Assembly (NCBI RefSeq): GCF_016654115.1
Contig: NZ_JAEQAZ010000041.1
Location: 1-55,000, forward strand
Length of the DNA: 55,000 nucleotides
Direction: 5' to 3'
Source of the DNA: Streptomyces sp. MBT53
Lineage (GTDB): Bacteria; Actinomycetota; Actinomycetes; Streptomycetales; Streptomycetaceae
Shown: piece by piece, positions 34,789 through 42,553 of the stretch
How the letters are laid out: each line of letters begins with the position of its first letter
Position numbering within the stretch: the first letter of the stretch is position 1
Program-made: the position numbers and the translations under genes
Notes under the pieces: generated by a model
Database searches by the model: none
Seen by the model: the letters and a program-made list of their open reading frames with translations, nothing else
Told to the model about the DNA's origin: nothing

Positions 34789-34844
34789 GACAGCCCCCGC
34801 ACCCCGGCGGCGACCGTCCGAGGCCCTGGCCTCATGCTTCTCGT

Positions 34845-35267
34845 ATGTCTGCCGCAACTCCCGCTCCCCGTACGTTCCTCATAGGCGCCGCCCGAGAACG
34901 GCCCTGCACCCTGGTCGTCTGCCGGGGCTGCTGCTGCGGCGACCCGCGCAAGCACCCGGGCACGGACCACGCCTGGCAGTTGGAACGGCTGCGGTCGGGT
35001 GGCGCCGAGCACGGATTCGCGGTGCGTACGACGGACTGTCTCGGCCCGTGCGACCAGGCCAACGTGATCGTGGTGCAGCCGTCGGCCGCGGGGCGGCGGG
35101 CCGGCGGGCGGCCGACCTGGGTCGGGTTCGCGATGGACGACGACTGCACGGAGGAAGTCCTGGAGTGGGCGGCGGCGGGCGGACCGGGGCTCGCGGAGCC
35201 GCCCGTGACGCTGGAGCTGCAGTTCATCGACCCGCCCCGGGACGCCCGCGTCCGGTCCCGGCGCTGA
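34845..35267 (+). CDS. thioredoxin-like [2Fe-2S] ferredoxin domain protein
   Basis: A 140-aa protein with cysteines spaced as in the thioredoxin-fold [2Fe-2S] ferredoxins: CRGCCCGD near residues 26-33 and DCLGPC later, the usual C-x-n-C ... C-x3-C set. The rest (GRPTWVGFAMDDDCTEEVLEWAAAGG) fits the fold's last strand and helix. It probably carries one [2Fe-2S] cluster and transfers electrons or senses redox state in the cytoplasm. The partner is not obvious; the neighbours are a divergent HAD phosphatase and a luciferase-like enzyme 52 bases downstream. Confidence 0.85.
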   Translation: MSAATPAPRTFLIGAARERPCTLVVCRGCCCGDPRKHPGTDHAWQLERLRSGGAEHGFAVRTTDCLGPCDQANVIVVQPSAAGRRAGGRPTWVGFAMDDDCTEEVLEWAAAGGPGLAEPPVTLELQFIDPPRDARVRSRR

Positions 35268-35319
35268 GCGCTCCGACCGGCCCGGGGAATGCCGAAGGCT
35301 CGCGGGCGTTGAACCTGAT

Positions 35320-36315
35320 GTGAGTTCCTTGATCGCCTCGACCCCGTTCTCCGTGTTGGACCGTTCCCGCACCCGCGAGGGGCACCCGCCCGCCGAGGCG
35401 CTGCGCGACACCGTGCGGCTGGCGCGGGAGATCGAGGAGCTGGGCTATCACCGGTTCTGGGTGTCGGAGCACCACGGTGTGCCCGGGGTCGCCGGTTCGG
35501 CGCCGACCGTGCTGGCCGCCGCCGTCGCCTCGGCCACCCGGTCCATCCGGGTCGGAACCGGCGGGGTGATGCTGCCCAACCACCAACCCCTGGTCGTGGC
35601 CGAGCAGTTCGGGGTGCTGGAGTCACTCTTCCCCGGCCGGATCGACATGGGCCTGGGCCGCTCGGTCGGCTTCACGGACGGCGTGCGCAGGGCCTTGGAC
35701 CGTGACAAGGACGACGCCGACGACTTCGCCGGCCAACTCGACGAACTGCTCGGCTGGTTCCGGGGCACCTCGCCGACCGGCGCGCACGCGCGGCCCTCGG
35801 AGGGCCTCGTCGTCCCGCCGTTCGTGCTCGCGATGGGCGAGGGCGCGGACATCGCGGCCCGGGCCGGACTGCCGATGGTGATCGGCGACCTGCGCAACCG
35901 GGAGAAGATGCGGCGCGGCATCGACCACTACCGCGCCCGCTTCCGCCCCTCCCCCTGGGCCGCCGAGCCGTATGTCGTCGTCTCGGGCACGGTCGCCGTG
36001 GCCGCCACCCCCGAGGCGGCCCGCCGGCTCCTCGTGCCGGAGGCCTGGTCGATGGCGTACTCGCGCACCCACGGCACCTTCCCGCCGCTGCCGCCCGCCG
36101 AGCGGGTGGAGCAACTGGCCATGTCCGACAAGGAGTTCGGCTTCTACGAGGCAGGGCTCACCGGACAGCTCGCGGGCACCGAGGAACAGGTGGCCCACGA
36201 GCTGGAGACGGTGCTGAAGGAGACGGGCGCGGACGAGGTCCTCGTCACCACCAGCACCTACGACCGCGAAGCCCTGCTGGACTCCTACCGGCGGCTCGCC
36301 TCGCTCAGGGGGTGA
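35320..36315 (+). CDS. luciferase-like (LLM class) flavin-dependent oxidoreductase
   Basis: A 331-aa TIM-barrel FMN/F420 oxidoreductase of the MsnO8-type group: ALRDTVRLAREIEELGYHRFWVSEHH, VGTGGVMLPNHQPLVVAEQFG, and GLGRSVGFTDGVRRAL are characteristic. These enzymes oxidise or monooxygenate small organic compounds using reduced flavin. GTG start at 35320; no strong ribosome site is visible. The 3' end overlaps the convergent alcohol dehydrogenase by 11 bases. Confidence 0.9.
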   Translation: MSSLIASTPFSVLDRSRTREGHPPAEALRDTVRLAREIEELGYHRFWVSEHHGVPGVAGSAPTVLAAAVASATRSIRVGTGGVMLPNHQPLVVAEQFGVLESLFPGRIDMGLGRSVGFTDGVRRALDRDKDDADDFAGQLDELLGWFRGTSPTGAHARPSEGLVVPPFVLAMGEGADIAARAGLPMVIGDLRNREKMRRGIDHYRARFRPSPWAAEPYVVVSGTVAVAATPEAARRLLVPEAWSMAYSRTHGTFPPLPPAERVEQLAMSDKEFGFYEAGLTGQLAGTEEQVAHELETVLKETGADEVLVTTSTYDREALLDSYRRLASLRG

Positions 36316-37327
36316 GCACCATCCGGAAGCGGGCCGCGCCGGACAGCATCCGCTGGTAGGCCTCGCCCGCCTGGTCCAGCGGCACGGTCTCCACCATCGG
36401 GCGGATGCCGTGCAGCGTACTGAAGGCCAGGGTGTCCTGGACGTCCTGTGCGGTGCCGGACGGATGCCCCCGAACCACCTTGCCGGGCATGATCAGTTGG
36501 AGCGGACTGATCCCCAACGGCGCGGTGTCCGCCCCGATGACGACGAGTTCACCGCGGTGGCGCAGCCCCTCCACGGTGGCCGACGCGGCGTCGGCGTTGC
36601 CCGCCGTGGCCAGCACCACCTTCGCACCGCCCAACGCCCGCAGCGCCTCCGCGACTTCGGTGTCCGCCGTGCTGTCGACGTAGTGGTGCGCGCCCAACTG
36701 CTTGGCGAAGTCGGCCTTTTCGGCGCCGCGCGCGATCGCCACGGTCTCGAATCCCATCGCGACCGCGTACTGCACACCCAGATGCCCGAGACCGCCGAGT
36801 CCGAGCACGGCCACCAGGTCGCCGGGCCCCGCCGCGCTGCGCCGCAGCCCGTTGAAGGTGGTCACGCCCGCGCACCCCATGGGCGCGGCGGCACTGGCCG
36901 ACAGTCCCTCGGGGATCCGGGCGAGCGCGTCGACGGGCGCGATCGTCATCTCGGCGAAGCCGCCGTCGTAGGCCCAGCCGGGCACCTTCAGGTTCTCGCA
37001 GACGATGAAGTCGCCCTGCCGGCAAGGGGTGCAGTAGCCGCAGCTGCCGCCGAACCAGCCGACCGCCACCCGGTCGCCGACCCGCCAGCCCTGGTCCGAG
37101 GTGCCCTCGCCGAGCGCGTCGATCCGTCCGGCGATCTCGTGCCCGGTGACGAGCGGGAACCGCACGCCCGGCACTCCGGCGTCGACGAAGAAGGTGTCGC
37201 TGTGGCAGATCCCGCACGCCTCCACGGCGATCCGTACATGTCCGGGTCCCGGCTGCCGCACCTCGCGCTCGACGACCTCGAACTCGCCGCCGGCGGCACC
37301 GACTTGCGCGACTCGATAGCTGCTCAT
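36305..37327 (-). CDS. zinc-dependent alcohol dehydrogenase (MDR family)
   Basis: A 340-aa medium-chain dehydrogenase. The catalytic zinc ligands are in CGICHSD and GHE, the structural zinc cysteines in GSCGYCTPCRQGDFIVCEN, and the cofactor-binding motif is VLGLGGLGHLGVQYA. This looks like the YahK/AdhC-like class acting on aldehydes or alcohols with NAD(P)H. ATG 37327 follows from the family start (SYRVAQV). The 172-bp gap to the UvrA paralogue (37328-37499) contains a TANNNT box for that gene. Its 3' end overlaps the LLM gene. Confidence 0.93.
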   Translation of the reverse strand: MSSYRVAQVGAAGGEFEVVEREVRQPGPGHVRIAVEACGICHSDTFFVDAGVPGVRFPLVTGHEIAGRIDALGEGTSDQGWRVGDRVAVGWFGGSCGYCTPCRQGDFIVCENLKVPGWAYDGGFAEMTIAPVDALARIPEGLSASAAAPMGCAGVTTFNGLRRSAAGPGDLVAVLGLGGLGHLGVQYAVAMGFETVAIARGAEKADFAKQLGAHHYVDSTADTEVAEALRALGGAKVVLATAGNADAASATVEGLRHRGELVVIGADTAPLGISPLQLIMPGKVVRGHPSGTAQDVQDTLAFSTLHGIRPMVETVPLDQAGEAYQRMLSGAARFRMVLTP

Positions 37328-37484
37328 ACCTGTCTCCCGGAGGGCTGCGAATACGGCCTGGTCGGACGCAGGACGGTGGGCACACGCGACTCCGCGGCGA
37401 CCTCTTTCCGTGCCTTCCAACGTGGCACAGCACGGACACCACCGCACCCCCGCAGGTCAGCGGGCGTCACAGGGCGGGTTCGCA

Positions 37485-37490
37485 TAGACT
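37485..37490 (+). promoter_or_regulatory. TANNNT -10 box for the UvrA-like gene
   Basis: TAGACT lies 9 nt before ATG 37500 with no ribosome site between them, consistent with a leaderless or near-leaderless mRNA. Confidence 0.45.
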
Positions 37491-37499
37491 CGCCGGGTC

Positions 37500-39824
37500 A
37501 TGCACAGCCCCCACGACCCCTACGTCCGCGTCCGCGGCGCCCGCGAGCACAACCTCCAGGGCGTCGACGTCGACATCCCGCGGGACGTGCTGGCCGTGTT
37601 CACGGGCGTTTCGGGCTCCGGGAAGTCGTCCCTCGCCTTCGGCACGATCTACGCCGAGGCACAGCGCCGCTACTTCGAGTCGGTCGCGCCGTACGCCCGC
37701 AGGCTGATCCACCAGGTCGGCGCCCCGAAGGTCGGCGAGATCACCGGCCTCCCGCCCGCCGTCTCGCTCCAGCAGCGCCGCTCGGCCCCCACCTCCCGCT
37801 CCTCGGTGGGCACGGTCACCAACCTCTCCAACTCTCTCCGCATGCTGTTCTCCCGCGCCGGCGACTACCCGCCCGGCGCCGAACGTCTCGACTCGGACGC
37901 CTTCTCCCCCAATACGGCGGCGGGCGCGTGCCCCGAGTGCCACGGCCTCGGCCGGGTGCACCGCACGAGCGAGGAGTCCCTGGTCCCCGACCCCTCCCTC
38001 TCGATCCGCGAGGGAGCGATCGCCGCCTGGCCGGGCGCCTGGCAGGGCAAGAACCTGCGCGACATCCTCGACACCCTCGGTCACGACGTCGACGTGCCGT
38101 GGCGCGAACTCCCCGCCGAACAGCGGGAGTGGATCCTGTTCACGGACGAGCAGCCGGTGGTCACGGTCCATCCGGTCCGGGACGCCGACCGCATCCAACG
38201 CCCGTACCAGGGCACCTACATGAGCGCCCACCGCTATGTCATGAAGACTTTCTCGGACACGAAGAGCGCGACCCTACGGGCCAAGGCGGAACGCTTCCTG
38301 ACCAGCGCCCCCTGCCCGCTCTGCGCAGGCAGCAGACTGCGCGCCGAGTCCCTGGCGGTGACCGTCGCGGGCCGCACGATCGCCGACCTGGCCGCGCTGC
38401 CGCTGGCGGACTTGGCGGACACGCTGGGCGGCACCTCGGAGGTCGCCCGCGTCCTCACCGAAGACCTCAAGTCCCGCATCGTCCCCGTCCTCGAACTCGG
38501 CCTGGGCCATCTGAGCCTGGACCGCGCGACCCCCACCCTCTCCACCGGCGAGCTGCAACGGCTGCGCCTGGCAACGCAGTTGCGCTCTGGTCTCTTCGGT
38601 GTCGTCTACGTCCTGGACGAACCGTCCGCCGGACTGCACCCCGCCGACACCGAGGCCCTGCTCACGGTCCTGACGCGACTGAAGTCGGCGGGCAACTCGG
38701 TGTTCGTGGTGGAGCACCACCTCGACGTGATGCGCGCCGCCGACTGGCTGGTGGACGTGGGACCGCTGGCCGGCGAACACGGCGGGCAGGTGCTGCACAG
38801 CGGCCCGGTGGCCGACCTGGCGAAGGTGAGGGAATCGGCGACGGCCCGCTACCTCTTCGACCGCACCCCCGCACCGGCCCGCGAAGTCCGTCCCCCGCAG
38901 GGCGAGTTGAAGGTCGGCCCGATCACCCGGCACAACCTGCGCGACGTGACAGCCGATTTCCCTCTGGGCGTGTTCACCGCCGTCACCGGCGTCTCGGGCT
39001 CCGGAAAGTCGACCCTGATCGGCGAGATCACCGAGGAACTGCCGGGCGTGGGACGGCTGGTGTCGGTCGATCAGAAACCGATCGGCCGCACCCCGCGCTC
39101 GAACCTCGCCACCTACACCGGCCTCTTCGACGTCGTCCGCAAGGTGTTCGCCGCCACCGACGAGGCACGGCAACGGGGTTACGGCGTCGGGCGGTTCTCC
39201 TTCAACGTGCCGGGCGGGCGCTGCGAGACCTGCCAGGGCGAGGGATTCATCAGCGTCGAACTCCTCTTCCTCCCGAGCACCTACGCCCCCTGCCCGGACT
39301 GCGGCGGGGCCCGCTACAACCCCGGTACACTCCAAGTGACGTACCGGGGACGGAACATCGCGCAGGTCCTCGACCTGACGGTGGAGGCCGCGGCGGACTT
39401 CTTCGCGGAGGCGGACACCCCGGCCGTGACCCGCAGCCTCACCACACTCCTGGACGTCGGCCTCGGCTACCTCCGACTGGGACAGCCCGCCACCGAGTTG
39501 TCCGGCGGCGAGGCCCAACGCATCAAGCTGGCCAGCGAGTTGCAACGCACCCGACGCGCCCACACCCTCTACCTCCTCGACGAACCGACCACCGGCCTCC
39601 ACCCCGCCGACGTCGAAGTCCTGCTGCACCAACTCCACGGACTGGTCGACGCGGGCCACACCGTGGTGGTGGTCGAACACGACATGGCGGTGGTGGCGGG
39701 CGCGGACTGGGTGATCGACCTGGACGCCGGCCGGATCGTGGCAGCGGGCCCGCCGAGGAAGGTGGCAAGGGTGGCGGGAAGCACGACGGCACCGTACTTG
39801 AGCAGGGCGCTGGCGACGCCCTGA
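37500..39824 (+). CDS. UvrA-like ABC protein, short (UvrA2 type, no UvrB-binding domain)
   Basis: A 774-aa twin-ATPase protein. Walker A motifs GVSGSGKSS (residues 36-44) and GVSGSGKST (about 497-505), Walker B VYVLDEPSAGLHP and LYLLDEPTTGLHP, and zinc-finger cysteines in CPECHGLGRVH, CPLCAGSR, CETCQGEG and CPDCGG are present. The first signature reads LSTGELQRLRLA rather than the usual SGGE, while the second is LSGGEAQRIKLA. UvrA proteins have about 950 residues; the missing part lies after the first finger, the UvrB-interacting domain. Such paralogues are linked to tolerance of DNA-intercalating compounds rather than to nucleotide excision repair (family knowledge). Confidence 0.92.
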   Translation: MHSPHDPYVRVRGAREHNLQGVDVDIPRDVLAVFTGVSGSGKSSLAFGTIYAEAQRRYFESVAPYARRLIHQVGAPKVGEITGLPPAVSLQQRRSAPTSRSSVGTVTNLSNSLRMLFSRAGDYPPGAERLDSDAFSPNTAAGACPECHGLGRVHRTSEESLVPDPSLSIREGAIAAWPGAWQGKNLRDILDTLGHDVDVPWRELPAEQREWILFTDEQPVVTVHPVRDADRIQRPYQGTYMSAHRYVMKTFSDTKSATLRAKAERFLTSAPCPLCAGSRLRAESLAVTVAGRTIADLAALPLADLADTLGGTSEVARVLTEDLKSRIVPVLELGLGHLSLDRATPTLSTGELQRLRLATQLRSGLFGVVYVLDEPSAGLHPADTEALLTVLTRLKSAGNSVFVVEHHLDVMRAADWLVDVGPLAGEHGGQVLHSGPVADLAKVRESATARYLFDRTPAPAREVRPPQGELKVGPITRHNLRDVTADFPLGVFTAVTGVSGSGKSTLIGEITEELPGVGRLVSVDQKPIGRTPRSNLATYTGLFDVVRKVFAATDEARQRGYGVGRFSFNVPGGRCETCQGEGFISVELLFLPSTYAPCPDCGGARYNPGTLQVTYRGRNIAQVLDLTVEAAADFFAEADTPAVTRSLTTLLDVGLGYLRLGQPATELSGGEAQRIKLASELQRTRRAHTLYLLDEPTTGLHPADVEVLLHQLHGLVDAGHTVVVVEHDMAVVAGADWVIDLDAGRIVAAGPPRKVARVAGSTTAPYLSRALATP

Positions 39825-39902
39825 GTGCCTTTTTCCTGGACAAGGGTGCGTAGTTCCCATTGAATATGCGTGATCTTGGTCGTGAGCATGCCTGGGGGCG
39901 CC

Positions 39903-40337
39903 ATGAGAGACTCGACCACCGGTTTTGTTCTGTCGGTCATCTTTCAGATGGTGGGTTTCGGTGCGGCGGTCTCCATGATCGGCATCTTTATGACCTATCG
40001 CCGTCTGCGGAATCTGGCGCGGCACGGCGTCGAGGGCGGAGCCGTTTCCACGGCCCAGGAATACGCCGGCGGCGGACGGTACCGCGTCTCCTACGAGGTC
40101 CGCCTGCCCGAAGGTGAACCCAGGGCCGAGTTCCGCGAGGACCAGCCGGGGATGGTGGACCTCGGCGTGGTGGTTCCGGTCGTGTACGACCGGCGGAAGC
40201 CAGGGCGTGGGAAGACGGGATTCCTGAAGGACATCGACTACCGCACCGACCAGCTCGCCGTGTTCGTCTTCGGTTACGGAGGAGTGGCGCTGTACGCCGT
40301 GGGGATCATTCTGCTGATCATGGTCAAAGGGTGGTGA
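39903..40337 (+). CDS. DUF3592 membrane protein
   Basis: A 144-aa protein with one N-terminal helix (VIFQMVGFGAAVSMIGIFM), a soluble beta-rich loop (YRVSYEVRLPEGEPRAEF, GVVVPVVYDRRKP) and a C-terminal helix (GGVALYAVGIILLIMV), the layout of DUF3592 proteins. Function is unknown. ATG 39903 is preferred over 39888 because GGGGGCG lies closer to it, though both sites are weak. It is 78 bases behind the UvrA-like gene. Its last 14 bases overlap the convergent AlaRS-like gene. Confidence 0.75.
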   Translation: MRDSTTGFVLSVIFQMVGFGAAVSMIGIFMTYRRLRNLARHGVEGGAVSTAQEYAGGGRYRVSYEVRLPEGEPRAEFREDQPGMVDLGVVVPVVYDRRKPGRGKTGFLKDIDYRTDQLAVFVFGYGGVALYAVGIILLIMVKGW

Positions 40338-41499
40338 CTGAAGTCGAGGGCTCCTCGCCCGACAGACCGGCGACCAAGTCACGGGGCAACCCATGCGTGT
40401 CGTGCAGGTAGTGATAGTCCTCCTCGCTCAGCGGGCCCCGGAACTCCGGCCGCGACAACACCCGCCGCCCCCGCTCAAGGAGTTGACCGAACCGCCGCTC
40501 CTCGTCCATCAACACGTCTCGCACCGTGTCGACACCGAGCGACTGCCGAAAGTGGTCGAGCGTGTGCTCGACAAGCTCCACCGGCAGATCAGTCAGCGTG
40601 CGCGAAGGCTCATCGCGCCGCAGAACCGTGAGCAGCCGACGCACCAGCCGCCGTAGGACATACCCACGACCGGTGTTGGACGGCCGCACCCCGTCGCCGA
40701 GGACCACGATGCTCGATCGCAGGTGGTCGCAGACCACCCGTACCCCGTGCTCGTCCAGATCCCACAGCGGTGGGACCAGCCGCATCCACGGCTCGAACAG
40801 GTCCGTCTCATAGACCGACCGACGTCCCTGGAGGACGGAGACGAGCCGTTCCACCCCCATGCCCGTGTCGACGTTGACCTGCCGCAGCGGCACGAGTTCG
40901 CCGTCCTCGCCGCGTTCGTAGCGCATGTGGACGTGGTTCCAGATCTCCACCCAGCGCGAGTCGGTGGTCGGAGTCCCCTCCGGCGGGCCGTCGCCGGTCC
41001 AGAAGAAGATCTCGGAGTCGGGGCCGCAGGGGCCGGTCGGTCCGTTGGACCACCAGTTCTCGTCCTGGGTCGGCTCCACGGGGAGGCCCAACTCACGCCA
41101 GGTGTCCAGGGATTCGAGGTCGGTGTCGAAGACGGTGACGTACAGCTTCTCGGGCGGGATGCCGAAGCCGTCGCGGAGGAGTTCGTATCCCCAGCGGAGG
41201 CTCTGTGGATGGTCGTAGTCGCCCAGCGACCAGGAACCGAGCATCTCGAACACGGTCAGGTGGGTGGGGTCGCCGACCTCGTCGAGGTCGGTGGTGCGCA
41301 GACAGCGCTGGACGTTGACCAGGCGCCGCCCCTGCGGATGGGGGCGGCCCTGGAGGTACGGCGTGAGCGGGTGCATGCCGGAGGTGGTGAAGAGGACCGG
41401 GTCGGAGGGCGGTGGGAGCAGGGTGCTGCCGGTGATCGGCTCGTGTCCGCGTTCGCGGTAGAAGTCGAGGAACGTGCGGACGGTGTCGTCGGTGTTCAT
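40324..41499 (-). CDS. alanyl-tRNA synthetase-like protein, catalytic domain only
   Basis: A 391-aa class II synthetase paralogue. The AlaRS catalytic core is recognisable: LFTTSGMHPLTPYLQG (about residues 36-51, motif 1/2 region), QRCLRTTDLDEVG, TVFEMLGSWSLGDYDH (80s-90s), WNHVHMRY, and motif 3 NTGRGYVLRRLVRR near residue 275. Full AlaRS is about 880 aa; here the editing domain (zinc HxxxH/CxxxH) and the C-Ala domain are absent, and the protein ends with a short helical region (YLHDTHGLPRDLVAGL). It could charge tRNA-Ala without proofreading, or activate alanine for another acceptor. It lies downstream of OlsB/OlsA-type acyltransferases on the same strand. Confidence 0.9.
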   Translation of the reverse strand: MNTDDTVRTFLDFYRERGHEPITGSTLLPPPSDPVLFTTSGMHPLTPYLQGRPHPQGRRLVNVQRCLRTTDLDEVGDPTHLTVFEMLGSWSLGDYDHPQSLRWGYELLRDGFGIPPEKLYVTVFDTDLESLDTWRELGLPVEPTQDENWWSNGPTGPCGPDSEIFFWTGDGPPEGTPTTDSRWVEIWNHVHMRYERGEDGELVPLRQVNVDTGMGVERLVSVLQGRRSVYETDLFEPWMRLVPPLWDLDEHGVRVVCDHLRSSIVVLGDGVRPSNTGRGYVLRRLVRRLLTVLRRDEPSRTLTDLPVELVEHTLDHFRQSLGVDTVRDVLMDEERRFGQLLERGRRVLSRPEFRGPLSEEDYHYLHDTHGLPRDLVAGLSGEEPSTSVTTL

Positions 41500-41577
41500 G
41501 GCGGTGGGTCCTTCAGGTCGGGTGGGGACCGGAAAGGAACCGCGGGGAGGCCTGTGAGGGGGCTGGAAACGACACGT

Positions 41578-41604
41578 CCCGGCGGTCCGTTTCCGGCCGC
41601 CGGG
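41578..41604 (-). promoter_or_regulatory. hairpin between leader peptide and AlaRS-like gene
   Basis: CCCGGCGG (41578-41585) pairs with CCGCCGGG (41597-41604), 8-bp perfect stem. It lies 13 bases beyond the OlsA/leader-peptide stop and about 80 bases ahead of the AlaRS-like ATG. It may act as an attenuator or as the ols terminator. Confidence 0.5.
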
Positions 41605-41617
41605 AGAGGTGGTGAGG

Positions 41618-41686
41618 TCAGGCGTCGGCGGCCGGCGAGCTGGTCGCTCGCGCGGTCGCGGTGCCGGTGTGCCTGATGATCCTCAT
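41618..41686 (-). CDS. possible leader peptide (22 aa), in frame with the end of OlsA
   Basis: The ATG at 41686 lies 7 nt after TAGCGT (41694-41699 on the minus strand), the spacing of a leaderless mRNA. The peptide (MRIIRHTGTATARA then TSSPAADA) has 6 alanine and 4 threonine residues out of 22. It ends just before a hairpin upstream of the AlaRS-like gene. It may instead be simply the C-terminus of OlsA, since the reading frame is continuous; the extension is not typical of PlsC-type proteins. Confidence 0.3.
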   Translation of the reverse strand: MRIIRHTGTATARATSSPAADA

Positions 41687-42553
41687 GGCCGCGACGCTAG
41701 CAGGACGCCTCCGCATCGTCCTGCGAATTTTCACCGGGGTCCGCGCCACCGAGGTGCAGTGGTCCGGGTGGTGGGCCCGGCCCGACACCCCGGTCTGGGC
41801 CGCGTGGGCGAGGGAGCGGCGGTCGGGGTGGCTGCCGGGCGCGATGGTCTCCCCCACCTCGACCTCGGCGACCAGTCCGCGCGCCGACACCACCCGCCAC
41901 ACCGAGGTGAGCAGTGAGTCGCTGCCGACGAAGGCGGGGGCCGTGCTGGCCGTGCCGCCGTCGGTGAGGTAGTGCAGGCCGACCGGTTGTACGGGTACTC
42001 CGGCGTCGAGCGCGGCCTGGAAGACGGCCCGCCGGAAGTGGCCCTGGGCCAGTCCGCACCAGGTGCTGCCCTCGGGGAAGACGGCGACCGCTCCGCCGGC
42101 CCGCAGGGCGCCCGCGATGGCGGCGACGGTCTCGGGCAGGGCCCGCAGCCGGTCACGGTCGATGAAGAGGGCGCCGCTGCCCGCGGTGAGCGTCCCGGCG
42201 ACGGGCCAGTGCCGGATCTCGGCCTTGGCCAGCATGCGGGCCGGGCGTACGGCGGCCATCAGCGGGATGTCCAGCCACGAGATGTGGTTGGCGACCAGCA
42301 GCAGTCCGCCGGTGGGCGTCGTGCTGCCGGTGATGCGGAGCCGGATGCCGGCGGCCCGGACGATCGTCCGGCACCACCAGCGCACCGCGCGAGCAGGGAT
42401 GCGCCCGCCGATGGGGGTGAGCGCGGCCCCTGCGGCCACCACGACCAGTACGGCCACGAATCGCAGCACGGCGCGCGGTACGGCCGTGACGGACCCCGTC
42501 GACCCGATGCACGTCCTGGGGGTGCAGGGCGCGCTGGGCAGCCAGACGCTCAT
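41618..42553 (-). CDS. OlsA-like 1-acyl-glycerol-3-phosphate / lyso-ornithine-lipid acyltransferase
   Basis: A 311-aa PlsC-family acyltransferase. The catalytic H-x4-D is HISWLD, and the second block FPEGSTWCG corresponds to the FPEGTRS motif; N-terminal hydrophobic segment VLRFVAVLVVVAAGAA anchors it to the membrane. ATG 42553 overlaps the OlsB-like stop by one base. The pair matches ornithine lipid synthesis: OlsB N-acylates ornithine and OlsA adds the second, ester-linked acyl chain. The last 45 residues are an arginine/alanine-rich extension that is unusual, and may include an independent leader peptide for the next gene. Confidence 0.88.
   Translation of the reverse strand: MSVWLPSAPCTPRTCIGSTGSVTAVPRAVLRFVAVLVVVAAGAALTPIGGRIPARAVRWWCRTIVRAAGIRLRITGSTTPTGGLLLVANHISWLDIPLMAAVRPARMLAKAEIRHWPVAGTLTAGSGALFIDRDRLRALPETVAAIAGALRAGGAVAVFPEGSTWCGLAQGHFRRAVFQAALDAGVPVQPVGLHYLTDGGTASTAPAFVGSDSLLTSVWRVVSARGLVAEVEVGETIAPGSHPDRRSLAHAAQTGVSGRAHHPDHCTSVARTPVKIRRTMRRRPASVAAMRIIRHTGTATARATSSPAADA
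41694..41699 (-). promoter_or_regulatory. TANNNT -10 box inside olsA-like gene
   Basis: Minus-strand TAGCGT, 7 nt before the possible leader-peptide ATG. No convincing -35 was seen. Confidence 0.4.

Noticed and set aside
36410..39853. Plus-strand frame of 1147 codons
   Set aside because: It is an out-of-frame shadow of the alcohol dehydrogenase (antisense) and UvrA-like genes; composition is Arg/Pro/Gly rich with no family motif.
41500..41617. T-box riboswitch before the AlaRS-like gene
   Set aside because: No T-box AGGGUGGNACCGCG motif or specifier stem could be seen; only one short GC hairpin.
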